Source: Saccharothrix tamanrassetensis
Lineage (GTDB): Bacteria > Actinomycetota > Actinomycetes > Mycobacteriales > Pseudonocardiaceae
Assembly: GCF_014203665.1 (NCBI RefSeq)
Contig: NZ_JACHJN010000013.1
Location: forward strand, 124,001-188,000
Direction of reading: 5' to 3'
DNA: 64,000 nt
The notes under the pieces were generated by a model. It saw only the letters and a list, made by a program, of their open reading frames with translations. It was not told the origin of the DNA and did not search any database. Positions 24,066 through 32,835 of the stretch are shown here, piece by piece; the stretch's first letter is position 1, and each line of letters begins with the position of its first letter. The position numbers and the translations under genes were made by a program.

Positions 24066-24734
24066 GTGACGATCGAGAACGCCCCGATCGAAGCCGTGTT
24101 CGACGCACACCGCCGGCTCGGCACGGTCATCGCGGGGCTGACCGACGACCAGGTCGGCGAGCCGTCCGTGCTGCCCGGCTGGACGCGCGGCCACGTGCTC
24201 GCGCACATCGCGAACGTCACCACGGCCATGGCCCGTCAAGCCGAGAACGAGGGCACGAAGGTCGAGCCGTACCCCGGCGGGCGGCCGGCGCGGGACGCCG
24301 CCATCGAGGCGGACTCGGGCCGTTCGGCCGACGAACACCGCGCGGCGATCGACACCGCCGTCACCCGCCTGGCCAAGGCGTGGGACGGGGTGCGCGACTG
24401 GAACGCCCCGGTCACCTACCGGGACGGCACGCTCCGCGACACGGCGTACGCGGTGTGGCGGGAGGTGGAGATCCACACGTTCGACCTGGACCTGGCGCCG
24501 GTCCGGTGGTCGCCCGAGTTCTGCGACCACGTCGTGGAATTCCTGGCGCAGCGGGTGCCGGACGGGGTGCGGCTGACCCTGGTGGCAACCGACGACAGTC
24601 GCGAGTGGACCCTCGGTTCAGGGGAAGCGGTCGAAGTCCGGGGAGAGCTGAACGACATCGCCCGGTGGCTCGCCGGTCGTGAGCCGAAGGGAACGTTGAC
24701 CGGCGAGCCGCCCGTGCTCAACCCGTGGCTGTAG
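24066..24734 (+). CDS. Maleylpyruvate isomerase-family mycothiol-dependent enzyme
   Basis: 222 residues, DinB-like four-helix fold with the N-terminal pattern PSVLPGWTRGHVLAHIANVTTAMARQAEN (first metal His in HVLAH) and later VWREVEIHTFDLDL (second His), plus the MDMPI C-terminal domain. Family members use mycothiol, the low-molecular-weight thiol of actinobacteria, in isomerase or conjugation reactions. GTG start after GGGGGAG. Substrate unknown. Its end overlaps the convergent nat gene by 17 bp. Confidence 0.85.
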   Translation: MTIENAPIEAVFDAHRRLGTVIAGLTDDQVGEPSVLPGWTRGHVLAHIANVTTAMARQAENEGTKVEPYPGGRPARDAAIEADSGRSADEHRAAIDTAVTRLAKAWDGVRDWNAPVTYRDGTLRDTAYAVWREVEIHTFDLDLAPVRWSPEFCDHVVEFLAQRVPDGVRLTLVATDDSREWTLGSGEAVEVRGELNDIARWLAGREPKGTLTGEPPVLNPWL

Positions 24735-25494
24735 GCAGCTCCAGGCCGAAGTCGTCGCGCAGCGTGGTGGCCAGCTCGTCGGGGGTCAGGCTGCGCTTCT
24801 GCGGTCCGCCACCGGGCGTGGCCACGGTCAGCTCGCGGTCGGTGATCGCATAACGGGCGCGTTCGTCGGTGCGCTGCACCAGCAGCCTGCCGACGAACGC
24901 GCTCGCCGGGTTCGTCGACAGGTAGTAGTTGAGGATCGCGTAGTCGGCGGGGGTGCGCGGGTCCTCCGTGAAGTCGTACAACGACACCCACTCGCCGCCC
25001 TGGAACGACTTCAGCGTCCACACGTCGTCTTCCTGGTCGAGCCGGAACGTCCAATCCCCTTGCTGCTCGAACGCTCCCTGCGTGAACGGCAACGGCGTCA
25101 ACAACCCGCCACCCCCGAAACCCACGTCCACCAACCACTTCCGGTCGACCCGCAGCAACGCGTGCGTGCGCGGGATGTCACCCTCGCGCCCCAGCAGCAC
25201 GCGTGCGGCCAACCCCGTGACCTGATGGCCGAGCCGCTCCAACACGGCGGCGAACAGCAGGTTCTGCTCGTAGCAGTAGCCGCCGCGCTTCCGCCGCACC
25301 AGCTTGTCCTGGAGTGACGGCACGTCCAACGCGATCGGCACCCCCGCGCCGATGTCCGCGTTCTCGAACGAGATCGCCTTCAGGTGCGCGCGGTGCAGCC
25401 CGCGCAGCGTGGTGGCCGCGTCGGCCTGCGGGTCGAGCCGGAAGCCGACCCGGTCGAGGTACGCGTCGAGATCGAGGAGTTCACCGTTCCACAC
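24718..25494 (-). CDS. nat: Arylamine N-acetyltransferase
   Basis: 258 residues. Catalytic triad is visible: Cys in RRKRGGYCYEQN, His in IPRTHALL, Asp in LVDVGFGG. The N-terminal AHLKAISFENADI is the family start. Acetylates arylamines or hydrazines from acetyl-CoA; mycobacterial NAT acts on isoniazid and cell-wall lipid precursors. Here it is not next to any aromatic catabolic genes. Monocistronic, convergent with 24066. Confidence 0.92.
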   Translation of the reverse strand: MWNGELLDLDAYLDRVGFRLDPQADAATTLRGLHRAHLKAISFENADIGAGVPIALDVPSLQDKLVRRKRGGYCYEQNLLFAAVLERLGHQVTGLAARVLLGREGDIPRTHALLRVDRKWLVDVGFGGGGLLTPLPFTQGAFEQQGDWTFRLDQEDDVWTLKSFQGGEWVSLYDFTEDPRTPADYAILNYYLSTNPASAFVGRLLVQRTDERARYAITDRELTVATPGGGPQKRSLTPDELATTLRDDFGLELPTATG

Positions 25495-25934
25495 CGGCCC
25501 AGCATGTCAGCTCACCGCGCTGCCCGGACGGCGGCTCGGCACGTTCCTGCGCTTGGTGGCGGATGGCACATGCGGAGGCCTGCTGCGGTTGCCTGCTGCG
25601 GTGGCTTACTGCGGTTGGCGGGCGTGGCGCACCGGGGAACGGGTGATGGCCACGGCCTGCCCGACCAACCCCACGACGGCGATCCGGACAGCGGTCCGGT
25701 TCCCGAACAGGTCGGCGAGCACCGGTCGTCGACAGCCGGAGGGGCACAACGGTCTGATCCGAATTGGTGAACAATCTTATCGAAGTGCCGCAGGACGAAG
25801 TCAGGCGTCGATGCCAGGCTGGGCGACCGGCTGCGCCCGAAATGGGGCATCTACCGCTCCCTGGGCGATACCTCCGGCTCCCTCCACAACTGCTACCTGC
25901 TGCTGTGCAACCTGAAGGCATATAGGTTCGAGTG
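25495..25934. other. Gap with a probable C-terminal gene scrap
   Basis: About 440 bp without an intact gene. In the frame ending at the TGA 25933-25935, codons from about 25800 read LGDRLRPKWGIYRSLGDTSG and on to NLKAYRFE, a well-formed polypeptide that looks like the C-terminal end of an extracellular carbohydrate-active or lectin-fold protein; I cannot name the family. No start or body remains upstream. The rest shows no feature. Confidence 0.4.
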
Positions 25935-26873
25935 ATGCTGCACGAGATCACCGAGGCCACGCGCGGCTTGCTCGACCTCCTCGACGAACGGCAGCGCGCG
26001 GTCGCGGTGCGTGCCGTCTCCGACGACGACCTGCGCAGGCGCTGGGCCTACACGCCCGGCCCACGGCCCGGTGTGGTGCTCGGCGAACTGCGCCGCGACC
26101 AGCGCAAGGCCGTGCACCGCCTGCTGTCCTGCGTGCTCAGCCCGCACGCGTATGCGCAGGCCACGGCCGTGATGGCGCTGGAGGACGTGCTGGACGACCG
26201 GGAAGGCGGCCACCGCGACCGGCACCAGGGCGACTACTGGACGGTCTTGTTCGGCCTGCCCGGCTCGGACGAGCCGTGGGGGTGGCGGGTGGAGGGCCAC
26301 CACCTGTCGGTGAGCGTGGTGGTGGCCGACGGACGGGTGTCGGCCACCCCGTTCTTCCTCGGCGCGAATCCGGCCCGGGTCACCTACCGGGGCCGCACGG
26401 TCACGCAGCCGCTGCGGCTGGAGGAGGAGTTGCCGCGCGAACTGCTGGACCGCATGGGACGCACCGCGCGCGGCCTCGCCGTGGTGGCCGATAGTCCGCC
26501 ACCGGACCTGCGCACCGGCAACGCGCCTCGGATCGGCGACATCGAACCGCAGGGCGTCACACCCGCGCAGCTCGACCGCCCGTCACGGGGGCTGCTGCTC
26601 GGGCTGGTCCGCTACTACCTGGACCGGCTGCACGGCGACCTGGCCGACGAGGAGTTCCAGGAAATCGACTTGGACCGGCTGCACTTCGCCTGGGAGGGTT
26701 CGACCAGCCGCGGCGCGGGCCACTACTACCGCATCCAGGGACCGGAGTTGCTGATCGAGTACGACAACACCGCGAACGACGCCAACCACGCGCATTCCGT
26801 GTGGCGCAGGCGGTCCGGCGACTTCGGCGACGACCTGCTCGCCGCGCACCGGGCGGCGGTGAGGCACGAGTGA
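25935..26873 (+). CDS. DUF3500 domain protein
   Basis: 312 residues from ATG 25935, or 313 from the overlapping GTG at 25932. Seen: LLDLLDERQRAVAVR at the start, GDYWTVLFGLPGSDEPWGWRVEGHHLSV, and LHFAWEGSTSRGAGHYYRIQGPELLIEYDNT near the C-terminus, the typical DUF3500 core with the GWRxEGHHLS and HxHSVWR pattern. Function is unknown for the family. GTGA overlap couples it to the endonuclease V gene. Confidence 0.87.
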   Translation: MLHEITEATRGLLDLLDERQRAVAVRAVSDDDLRRRWAYTPGPRPGVVLGELRRDQRKAVHRLLSCVLSPHAYAQATAVMALEDVLDDREGGHRDRHQGDYWTVLFGLPGSDEPWGWRVEGHHLSVSVVVADGRVSATPFFLGANPARVTYRGRTVTQPLRLEEELPRELLDRMGRTARGLAVVADSPPPDLRTGNAPRIGDIEPQGVTPAQLDRPSRGLLLGLVRYYLDRLHGDLADEEFQEIDLDRLHFAWEGSTSRGAGHYYRIQGPELLIEYDNTANDANHAHSVWRRRSGDFGDDLLAAHRAAVRHE

Positions 26874-27502
26874 CACCCGAGGAGGCGGTCGCCGAGCAGG
26901 AACGGCTGCGGCCAAGGGTGCGGACATCGACCGATCCGGGGTTGACCGTGCAGTACGTGGCCGGGCTGGACGTCTCGTACGCCGACGACGATCGGCTGGC
27001 CGGGGCGATCGTCGTGCTGGACGCGTCGACGATGGAGACCGTGGACTCGGCCGTGGTGCTCGGAAACGCCGAATTCCCCTACGTGCCGGGGTTGTTCGCG
27101 TTCCGCGAGCTGCCGCCGCTGCTGCGCGCCCTGTCCAAGCTCACCGTGACGCCGGATCTGCTGGTGTGCGACGGGCAGGGGTTGGCGCACCCGAGGCGGT
27201 TCGGGTTGGCGTGCCACATCGGGGTGGTGACCGACCTGCCGAGCGTCGGCGTGGCGAAGACGCCGATGGGTCGCTTCGAACAGCCTTCCGACGAACGGGG
27301 TGCGGCCACCGACCTGGTGGAGGACGGCGAGGTCGTCGGTCGCGCGCTACGGACCCGTGCCGGGGTGAAGCCGGTGTTCGTGTCCGTCGGACACCGCATC
27401 GACCTGGACCGGGCGTGCGCGGAAGTCCTGCGGCTCTGCGTTACGCGGTTGCCGGAGACGACTCGCCGTGCGGACTCGCTCGGCCGTGCTCAGCTCAGGT
27501 AG
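26870..27502 (+). CDS. nfi: Endonuclease V
   Basis: 210 residues. Deaminated-base (inosine) repair nuclease. Active-site segments: GLDVSYAD (metal Asp), PYVPGLFAFRELP, and CDGQGLAHPRRFGLACHIGV with the catalytic Asp and the wedge-region residues; SVGVAKTPMG follows. GTG start overlaps the DUF3500 stop, which fixes the start. The last 13 bp overlap the convergent GH4 gene. Confidence 0.93.
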   Translation: MTPEEAVAEQERLRPRVRTSTDPGLTVQYVAGLDVSYADDDRLAGAIVVLDASTMETVDSAVVLGNAEFPYVPGLFAFRELPPLLRALSKLTVTPDLLVCDGQGLAHPRRFGLACHIGVVTDLPSVGVAKTPMGRFEQPSDERGAATDLVEDGEVVGRALRTRAGVKPVFVSVGHRIDLDRACAEVLRLCVTRLPETTRRADSLGRAQLR

Positions 27503-28710
27503 GCCAGCTCCGGGTGACGCCTGGTGTAGTTGTCGAGCAGGCTTTTCGCGACCGACACCGAGTCGACCAGGGGATGCAGCGCGAACGCTTTCAGCGCCGC
27601 TTGCCGGGTGCCCTCCATGACCAGTCGGTCCACCGCCTTGACCGACGTGACCAGTCCGGCGGCGTGGTCGGGCAACCGGCTCACCGGCAACGGCGTCGCG
27701 CCGCCAGCGTCGACCGTGCACGGCACCTCCACGATCGCCTGTTCATCCACATTGGACAAGGTCGCACCGTTGCGGACGTTGAGGATCAGCGTCGCGCGCT
27801 CGTCACCGGCAATGGCGTGCATGAGGTTGAGCGCGACGTGCTCGTACCCGCCGCCCTCCAACGAGTCGCGGTCCTGCTGCATGTACGTGGCCTCGCGTTC
27901 CAGCCTGGTGGTCTCCCAGTCCACCTCACCGTCGTAGAAGCGCTTCTGCTGACGCAACAGGAAAGCACCCCGGTCGTCACCCAGCGCGTCTCGGGTGTCG
28001 TAGTAGTAGTGCAGGTATTCGTTCGGGATAACGCCCAACGCCTGCAACCACTCCACGCCGAACAGCCTGCCCTCTTCGAACGAGTGCAAGGCCTCCGCGT
28101 CGGCCAGCAGCCGGGGCAGCAGGTCCTCCCCACCGACGTGGACTCCCTGCAACCAGCCGAGATGGTTCAACCCGGCGTAGTCAAAGGTCGCGTCATCGAC
28201 CTGCAACGCACGTGCCACCCGGCGGCACAGCCCGACCGGCGAATCGCAGATGCCGATCACCCGTGATCCGAGTTGCTCCGCCATGACCTCGGTGATCAGT
28301 CCGGCGGGGTTGGTGAAGTTGATGACCCACGCCTCCGGGGCCAGCCGGGCGACCCGCCGGGCGATGTCCCGCGCGACCGGGGCGGTGCGTAGTCCGTAGG
28401 CGATCCCGCCCGCGCCAACGGTTTCCTGCCCCAGCACGCCGTGCGCGTGCGCCACCTCCTCGTCGATCGCCCGCCCGGCGAGCCCGCCGACCCGGATCGC
28501 CGAGAACACGAAATCCGCGCCCGGCAACGCTTCGTCCAGGTCCGTGGTGACGCTGACGTGGGGCCCGCCGTGCAGCACGGCCCGGATGCTCGCGAGTCGC
28601 GACGCGTCCACGTCGTGCAGGACGAGTTCGTCCACGCGCCCGTCGGCCACCAACGCCTTGTGCACCAGCGGCACGCGGAACCCGCCCCCGCCCAGGATGA
28701 CCAGCCTCAT
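27490..28710 (-). CDS. GH4-family 6-phospho-beta-glucosidase
   Basis: 406 residues. NAD- and Mn-dependent glycosidase. Rossmann motif VILGGGGFRVP at 4-14; VFSAIRVGGLAGR; INFTNPAGLITEV; the metal-site region GICDSPVGLCRR; and YAGLNHLGWLQGV. ATG 28710 overlaps the LysR stop (ATGA), fixing the start. It usually acts on phosphorylated beta-glucosides delivered by a PTS, but no PTS gene is visible here. LysR-GH4 form one operon. Confidence 0.9.
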   Translation of the reverse strand: MRLVILGGGGFRVPLVHKALVADGRVDELVLHDVDASRLASIRAVLHGGPHVSVTTDLDEALPGADFVFSAIRVGGLAGRAIDEEVAHAHGVLGQETVGAGGIAYGLRTAPVARDIARRVARLAPEAWVINFTNPAGLITEVMAEQLGSRVIGICDSPVGLCRRVARALQVDDATFDYAGLNHLGWLQGVHVGGEDLLPRLLADAEALHSFEEGRLFGVEWLQALGVIPNEYLHYYYDTRDALGDDRGAFLLRQQKRFYDGEVDWETTRLEREATYMQQDRDSLEGGGYEHVALNLMHAIAGDERATLILNVRNGATLSNVDEQAIVEVPCTVDAGGATPLPVSRLPDHAAGLVTSVKAVDRLVMEGTRQAALKAFALHPLVDSVSVAKSLLDNYTRRHPELAYLS

Positions 28711-29573
28711 GCGTCCCATCCTGCCTCGGCGAGCAACCCGATGAACGCGGACGTGAGCGGATCGGGATCTTTGTGGCAGTACGCGACCAGTTCGCGCCGC
28801 ACCGGGGGCTCCGGCCGCAGCACCACCCCGTCGAACCGCTCCGGCACCACGTTGCGCGGCACCAGCGCGGGCCCCAGTCCCGCGGCGGCCAGCACCGGAA
28901 CGGTCGCGGTCTGCTCGGTCCGCACCGCCGCCCACGGCTGGAAACCGCGGTCCCGGCACGCCGCGTCGACCACGTCCGCCAGCCCGTTGCCCGGCGCGTA
29001 GTGCACCCACCCCTGATCGGCGAACGCCCGCAGGTCCACCGGGCTCTCGTGCTCCGAGTCGGGCGGCAGGACCAGCACGAAGTCCTCCATGCCGAGCACC
29101 CGCGTGAAACCGGCCCACCCCACCGGGTCCGGCCCGATCGCCACGTCGGCCTGCCCTTCGGCCATCGCTTCCCGCAGCTCGTCGGCGTGCCGGTGTTCGA
29201 ACAGCCTGATCCGCACGTCCGGGTGCAGCGCGCGCCACTTCCGCAGCACGGGTGGCAGTGCGCCGAGCGTGAGCGAGTACACCGTCGCCACGTGCAGCTC
29301 GCCGCACTCCAGGCCACCTGCCCGTCGGGCGGCCGTCATCGCGCGTTCGGCGTCGGCCAGCGCCGCCCGTGCGAACGGCAGCCAGGCCCGACCGGCCGGG
29401 GTGAGCCGGACGGTGCGGGGCAGCCGGTCCAGCAACTGCGTGCCGGTGGTGCGTTCCAACGCCCGGATCTGGTGTGACAGCGCGGGTTGCGTCACGTGCA
29501 ACAGTTCGGCGGCACGGGTGAAGGAGCCTTCGTCCACGACCGTGACGAGGTACTCGAACTGCCGCAGTGTCAT
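28707..29573 (-). CDS. LysR-family transcriptional regulator
   Basis: 288 residues. N-terminal HTH: LRQFEYLVTVVDEGSFTRAAELLHVTQPALSHQIRALE, then the periplasmic-binding-like effector domain. It precedes the GH4 gene in the same transcript and is divergent from the alpha/beta hydrolase-MFS pair. An inverted repeat AAGCCA/TGGCTT with a 5-bp spacer starts 2 bp upstream of its start codon. Confidence 0.9.
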   Translation of the reverse strand: MTLRQFEYLVTVVDEGSFTRAAELLHVTQPALSHQIRALERTTGTQLLDRLPRTVRLTPAGRAWLPFARAALADAERAMTAARRAGGLECGELHVATVYSLTLGALPPVLRKWRALHPDVRIRLFEHRHADELREAMAEGQADVAIGPDPVGWAGFTRVLGMEDFVLVLPPDSEHESPVDLRAFADQGWVHYAPGNGLADVVDAACRDRGFQPWAAVRTEQTATVPVLAAAGLGPALVPRNVVPERFDGVVLRPEPPVRRELVAYCHKDPDPLTSAFIGLLAEAGWDA

Positions 29574-29574
29574 G

Positions 29575-29591
29575 AAGCCAGTTTATGGCTT
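29575..29591. promoter_or_regulatory. LysR-box-like dyad
   Basis: AAGCCA (29575-29580) and TGGCTT (29586-29591), perfect inverted repeat with 5-bp spacer, in the LysR/hydrolase divergent gap. Suits LysR autoregulation and control of the hydrolase-MFS pair. Confidence 0.5.
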
Positions 29592-29643
29592 TGAGAAGGA
29601 ACATGCCTTGGACTTATGGATGAACGGATCACACGATGGCTTC

Positions 29644-30546
29644 ATGGCACTGAACGAACAAGCCCGCGCCGCACTGGAGAAGACCGCGGGCGCGCCCCCG
29701 GTGGAGGGGTCGACCGTCCACGACGCGCGGCAAGCCTTCCTGGGGCACCTGGGGTTCCAGAGCGAGCCGTTGCCGACCCGGATCGAGCACCTGTTCGTGC
29801 CCGGCCCCACGGCCGACCTGCCCGCACGCGTCTACTACCCGTCGGGCGACGGGCCGTTCCCCGCGATCGTGTTCCTGCACGGCAGTGGTTTCGTGATCGG
29901 CAATCTCGACGTGTACGACGTGCCGCTGCGGCGGCTGGCGCACGCCACCGGGCACGCCGTGTTCGCGGTGAACTACCAGAAAGCCCCCGAACACCCGTTC
30001 CCGATCCCCCTGGACGATTGCTACGCCGCCACCGCGTGGTTCTTCCACCACGCCCGGCAACTCGGCGTCGACCCGGAACGCATCGGCATCGCGGGGGACA
30101 GCGCCGGCGGCACCCTGGCCGCAGCGGTGACGCTGAAGGCGCGTGAGGCGGGCCCCGGGCTCGCGTTCCAGATCCTGGTCTACCCGCCGCTCGACACCGA
30201 CTTCAACACCGAGTCCTATGCCGACAACGCGGTCGGCCACGGCCTGCGGCGCGATGCGATGCGCTGGTTCTGGTCGCACTACCTGAACGGACAGGAGCCG
30301 ACGGAACTCGCTGCCCCGCTCCGGGCGTCGCTGGACGGTCTGCCGCCCGCGTTCGTGGGCCTCGCCGAGCACGACCCGGTGCGCTCCGACGGCGAGCGTT
30401 ACGCCGAGAAGCTGGCGGCGGCCGGGGTTCCGGTGCACGTGCGGCACTTCGACGGCACGATCCACGGCTTCGTGATCATGGACGGGTTGCTGGACGAACT
30501 GGGTGTGCTGCTCGAAGAGATCACGTCCTGGCTGGGAGAGCTCTGA
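29644..30546 (+). CDS. HSL-type alpha/beta hydrolase
   Basis: 300 residues. Oxyanion motif HGSGF (variant of HGGGF), nucleophile GDSAGG, then Asp in EHDPVRSDG and His in GTIHGF, the hormone-sensitive-lipase class triad. Probably an esterase acting on small esters. The start is uncertain: ATG 29644 or an in-frame ATG at 29620. Its TGA overlaps the MFS ATG (TGATG), so the two are coupled. Confidence 0.88.
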   Translation: MALNEQARAALEKTAGAPPVEGSTVHDARQAFLGHLGFQSEPLPTRIEHLFVPGPTADLPARVYYPSGDGPFPAIVFLHGSGFVIGNLDVYDVPLRRLAHATGHAVFAVNYQKAPEHPFPIPLDDCYAATAWFFHHARQLGVDPERIGIAGDSAGGTLAAAVTLKAREAGPGLAFQILVYPPLDTDFNTESYADNAVGHGLRRDAMRWFWSHYLNGQEPTELAAPLRASLDGLPPAFVGLAEHDPVRSDGERYAEKLAAAGVPVHVRHFDGTIHGFVIMDGLLDELGVLLEEITSWLGEL

Positions 30547-31694
30547 TGCCGCTCGCACTCGTCGCCCTGGCCATCGGCGCGTTCGGCATCGGCACCACGG
30601 AGTTCGTGATCGTCGGTCTGCTGCCCCAGGTCGCCTCCGACCTGAACGTGTCGATCCCGTCGGCCGGACTGCTCGTGTCCGGTTACGCGCTGAGCGTCGT
30701 GGTCGGCGCACCGCTGATCACCGCCGGCGGGTCACGCCTGCCGCGCAAGAAGCTGCTGGTCGGCCTGATGGCGCTGTTCATCCTCGGCAACGTGTTGTCC
30801 GCGGTGGCGGACAGCTATGCCCTGCTGATGGTCGGCCGCGTGGTGGCCGCGCTGTGCCACGGGGCGTTCTTCGGCGTCGGCGCGGTGGTGGCGTCCGGGC
30901 TGGTCGCGCCCGAACGGCGGGCGCGGGCGATCGCGCTGATGTTCACCGGGTTGACCGTGGCGAACGTCCTGGGCGTGCCGATGGGCACCGCGCTGGGCCA
31001 GGAGTTCGGCTGGCGCTCGACGTTCTGGGCGGTGACGCTCCTCGGGGTCGTCGGACTGGTGGGGATCATCGCCCTGGTGCCGCCGCAGCCCGCGTCGGAC
31101 GGACTGCGCGGCGAACTGGAGGTGTTCCGGCGGCCCGGGGTGTGGCTGGCCCTGGGCACCACCGCGTTGGGCTTCGGCGCGGTGTTCGCGTCGTTCACCT
31201 ACATCGCACCGATGATGACCGAGGTGGCCGGGTTCTCGCCGGGCGCGGTCACGTGGCTGCTGGTGCTGTTCGGGGCCGGGTTGTGCGTCGGGAACGTGGT
31301 GGGCGGGCGTGCGGCGGACCGGAGCCTCATGCCGAGCCTGTACGCGATCCTGGCCGCCTTGGCGGCCGTGCTGGTGGCCTTCGTGTTCACCGCCCAGTCG
31401 CAGTTGCTCGGCGCGATCACGATCGCCCTGCTCGGCGTGGCCGGGTTCGCGACCGTCGCGCCGTTGCAGACCCGGGTGCTGCAACAGGCCGAGGGTGCTC
31501 CGGCGTTGGCCTCGGCGGCGAACATCGCCGCGTTCAACCTGGGCAACGCGGCGGGCGCGTGGTTCGGAGGCGTCGCCATCGACGCCGGATTCGGTTACAC
31601 CGCACCGAACTGGGTGGCCGCGCTGATGGCGTTGGCGGCGCTCGGTGTGGCGATCGCGAGCGGACGGGTCAGGACGCCTGTTCGGTCGCGGTGA
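30546..31694 (+). CDS. MFS transporter (AraJ/YdhP-like)
   Basis: 382 residues with an opening ALAIGAFGIGTTEFVIVGLLPQVASDL typical of the DHA1 arabinose or chloramphenicol efflux group. About 12 membrane segments. Coupled to the hydrolase by TGATG. The pair could process and export, or import, an esterified compound under the divergent LysR. The end overlaps the convergent deaminase gene by 26 bp. Confidence 0.88.
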   Translation: MPLALVALAIGAFGIGTTEFVIVGLLPQVASDLNVSIPSAGLLVSGYALSVVVGAPLITAGGSRLPRKKLLVGLMALFILGNVLSAVADSYALLMVGRVVAALCHGAFFGVGAVVASGLVAPERRARAIALMFTGLTVANVLGVPMGTALGQEFGWRSTFWAVTLLGVVGLVGIIALVPPQPASDGLRGELEVFRRPGVWLALGTTALGFGAVFASFTYIAPMMTEVAGFSPGAVTWLLVLFGAGLCVGNVVGGRAADRSLMPSLYAILAALAAVLVAFVFTAQSQLLGAITIALLGVAGFATVAPLQTRVLQQAEGAPALASAANIAAFNLGNAAGAWFGGVAIDAGFGYTAPNWVAALMALAALGVAIASGRVRTPVRSR

Positions 31695-32694
31695 TCCCGG
31701 CGAGGAGTTCGGCCTTCCGCTGGTCGGAGGCGAAACTGGCGCGCACGCCCGCGCGGGCGAGGTCCGCCAGTTCGCTCCGGCCCAGGCCGAACTCCTCGTG
31801 GCACAGCAGGTATTCGCGGTTCAGGTCGGTGTGGAACATGCCCGGGTCGTCCGTGGCCAGCGTGACCGGCACACCCGCCTCCAGCAGTCGGGGAAGCGGG
31901 TGGTCCTCGATCCGGGCCACGGCCGCCGTGCGCAGGTTCGACGTCGGGCACACCTCCAGGGTGATCCGGTGGTCCCTGAGGTGCGCCAGCAGTTCCGGGT
32001 CGCGCACGGCGCTCGTCCCGTGCCCCACCCGCACCGCGTTCAGGTCGTCGACGGCCTGCCATATCTGGTCCGGACCGGTGGTCTCCCCGGCGTGCGGCAC
32101 GCAGTGCAGGCCGGCGTCGCGGGCCAGCGCGAACGCCTCGCGGAACGCCCGGCGCGGCGCGTCGGCCTCGAAACCGCCCAACCCGAAGCCGACCGTCCCC
32201 GCCGGGCGGTGGTCGATGGCGTACCGGGCGGTCGTGAGACCGAAATCGCGATCCCACAGGCCGGGAACGTCGAACACCCACGCCAGTTCCACGTCGTGCT
32301 CCGCCAACGCCTCGGCCCGGCTGCCGGCCAGGGCCTCGTCCAGCTCCTCCGGCGCGATGCCCGCCCGGAGGTGGCTGGTCGCGCTCACCGTGACCTCGGC
32401 GTAGCGGACGTTGCGCCGCGCCTGCTCCTCGGCCAGCCCCAGCACCAGCGCGGCCACGTCGTCACCTGTCGTCACCAGTGCGTTGACCTTGGCGTACACG
32501 TCGATGAAGTGGCCGAAACCGGTGAACTCGTAGAACTGCCGCAGTTCCGCCTCGTCGGTCGGCACGCCGCGGTGCGGGTGCCGGCGGGCGAGCGTCAGCA
32601 CGGTGTCGGGGGACGCTGAGCCCACGAGGTGGACGTGCAGCTCGACCTTGGGCAGTGCGGCGATGAATCCAAGCATGGCGCGGGGAGTCTGCAC
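31669..32694 (-). CDS. Adenosine deaminase family protein
   Basis: 341 residues, metal-dependent amidohydrolase fold. HxH metal site in KVELHVHLVGS, HAGE (metal His and catalytic Glu), VGHG, VCPTSN and ATDDPGMF carrying the catalytic Asp pair. The usual HLEG is HLVG here, a small departure near the first metal site. Could be adenosine or adenine deaminase; the sequence alone does not separate them. Purine salvage by context-free inference. Confidence 0.82.
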   Translation of the reverse strand: MQTPRAMLGFIAALPKVELHVHLVGSASPDTVLTLARRHPHRGVPTDEAELRQFYEFTGFGHFIDVYAKVNALVTTGDDVAALVLGLAEEQARRNVRYAEVTVSATSHLRAGIAPEELDEALAGSRAEALAEHDVELAWVFDVPGLWDRDFGLTTARYAIDHRPAGTVGFGLGGFEADAPRRAFREAFALARDAGLHCVPHAGETTGPDQIWQAVDDLNAVRVGHGTSAVRDPELLAHLRDHRITLEVCPTSNLRTAAVARIEDHPLPRLLEAGVPVTLATDDPGMFHTDLNREYLLCHEEFGLGRSELADLARAGVRASFASDQRKAELLAGITATEQAS

Positions 32695-32835
32695 GTCCGG
32701 TCAGCGCTGGTCAAGAGCCGATCGGCGGGTATTGCCCGGGTCGTCCACAATGGACTGGACGGGCTCTTGACACGTCTTGCGGGGTGGGGGAAGGGTCTGC
32801 ACGAAACCTGTCCTGGACATGATGGGGGAACAGCC

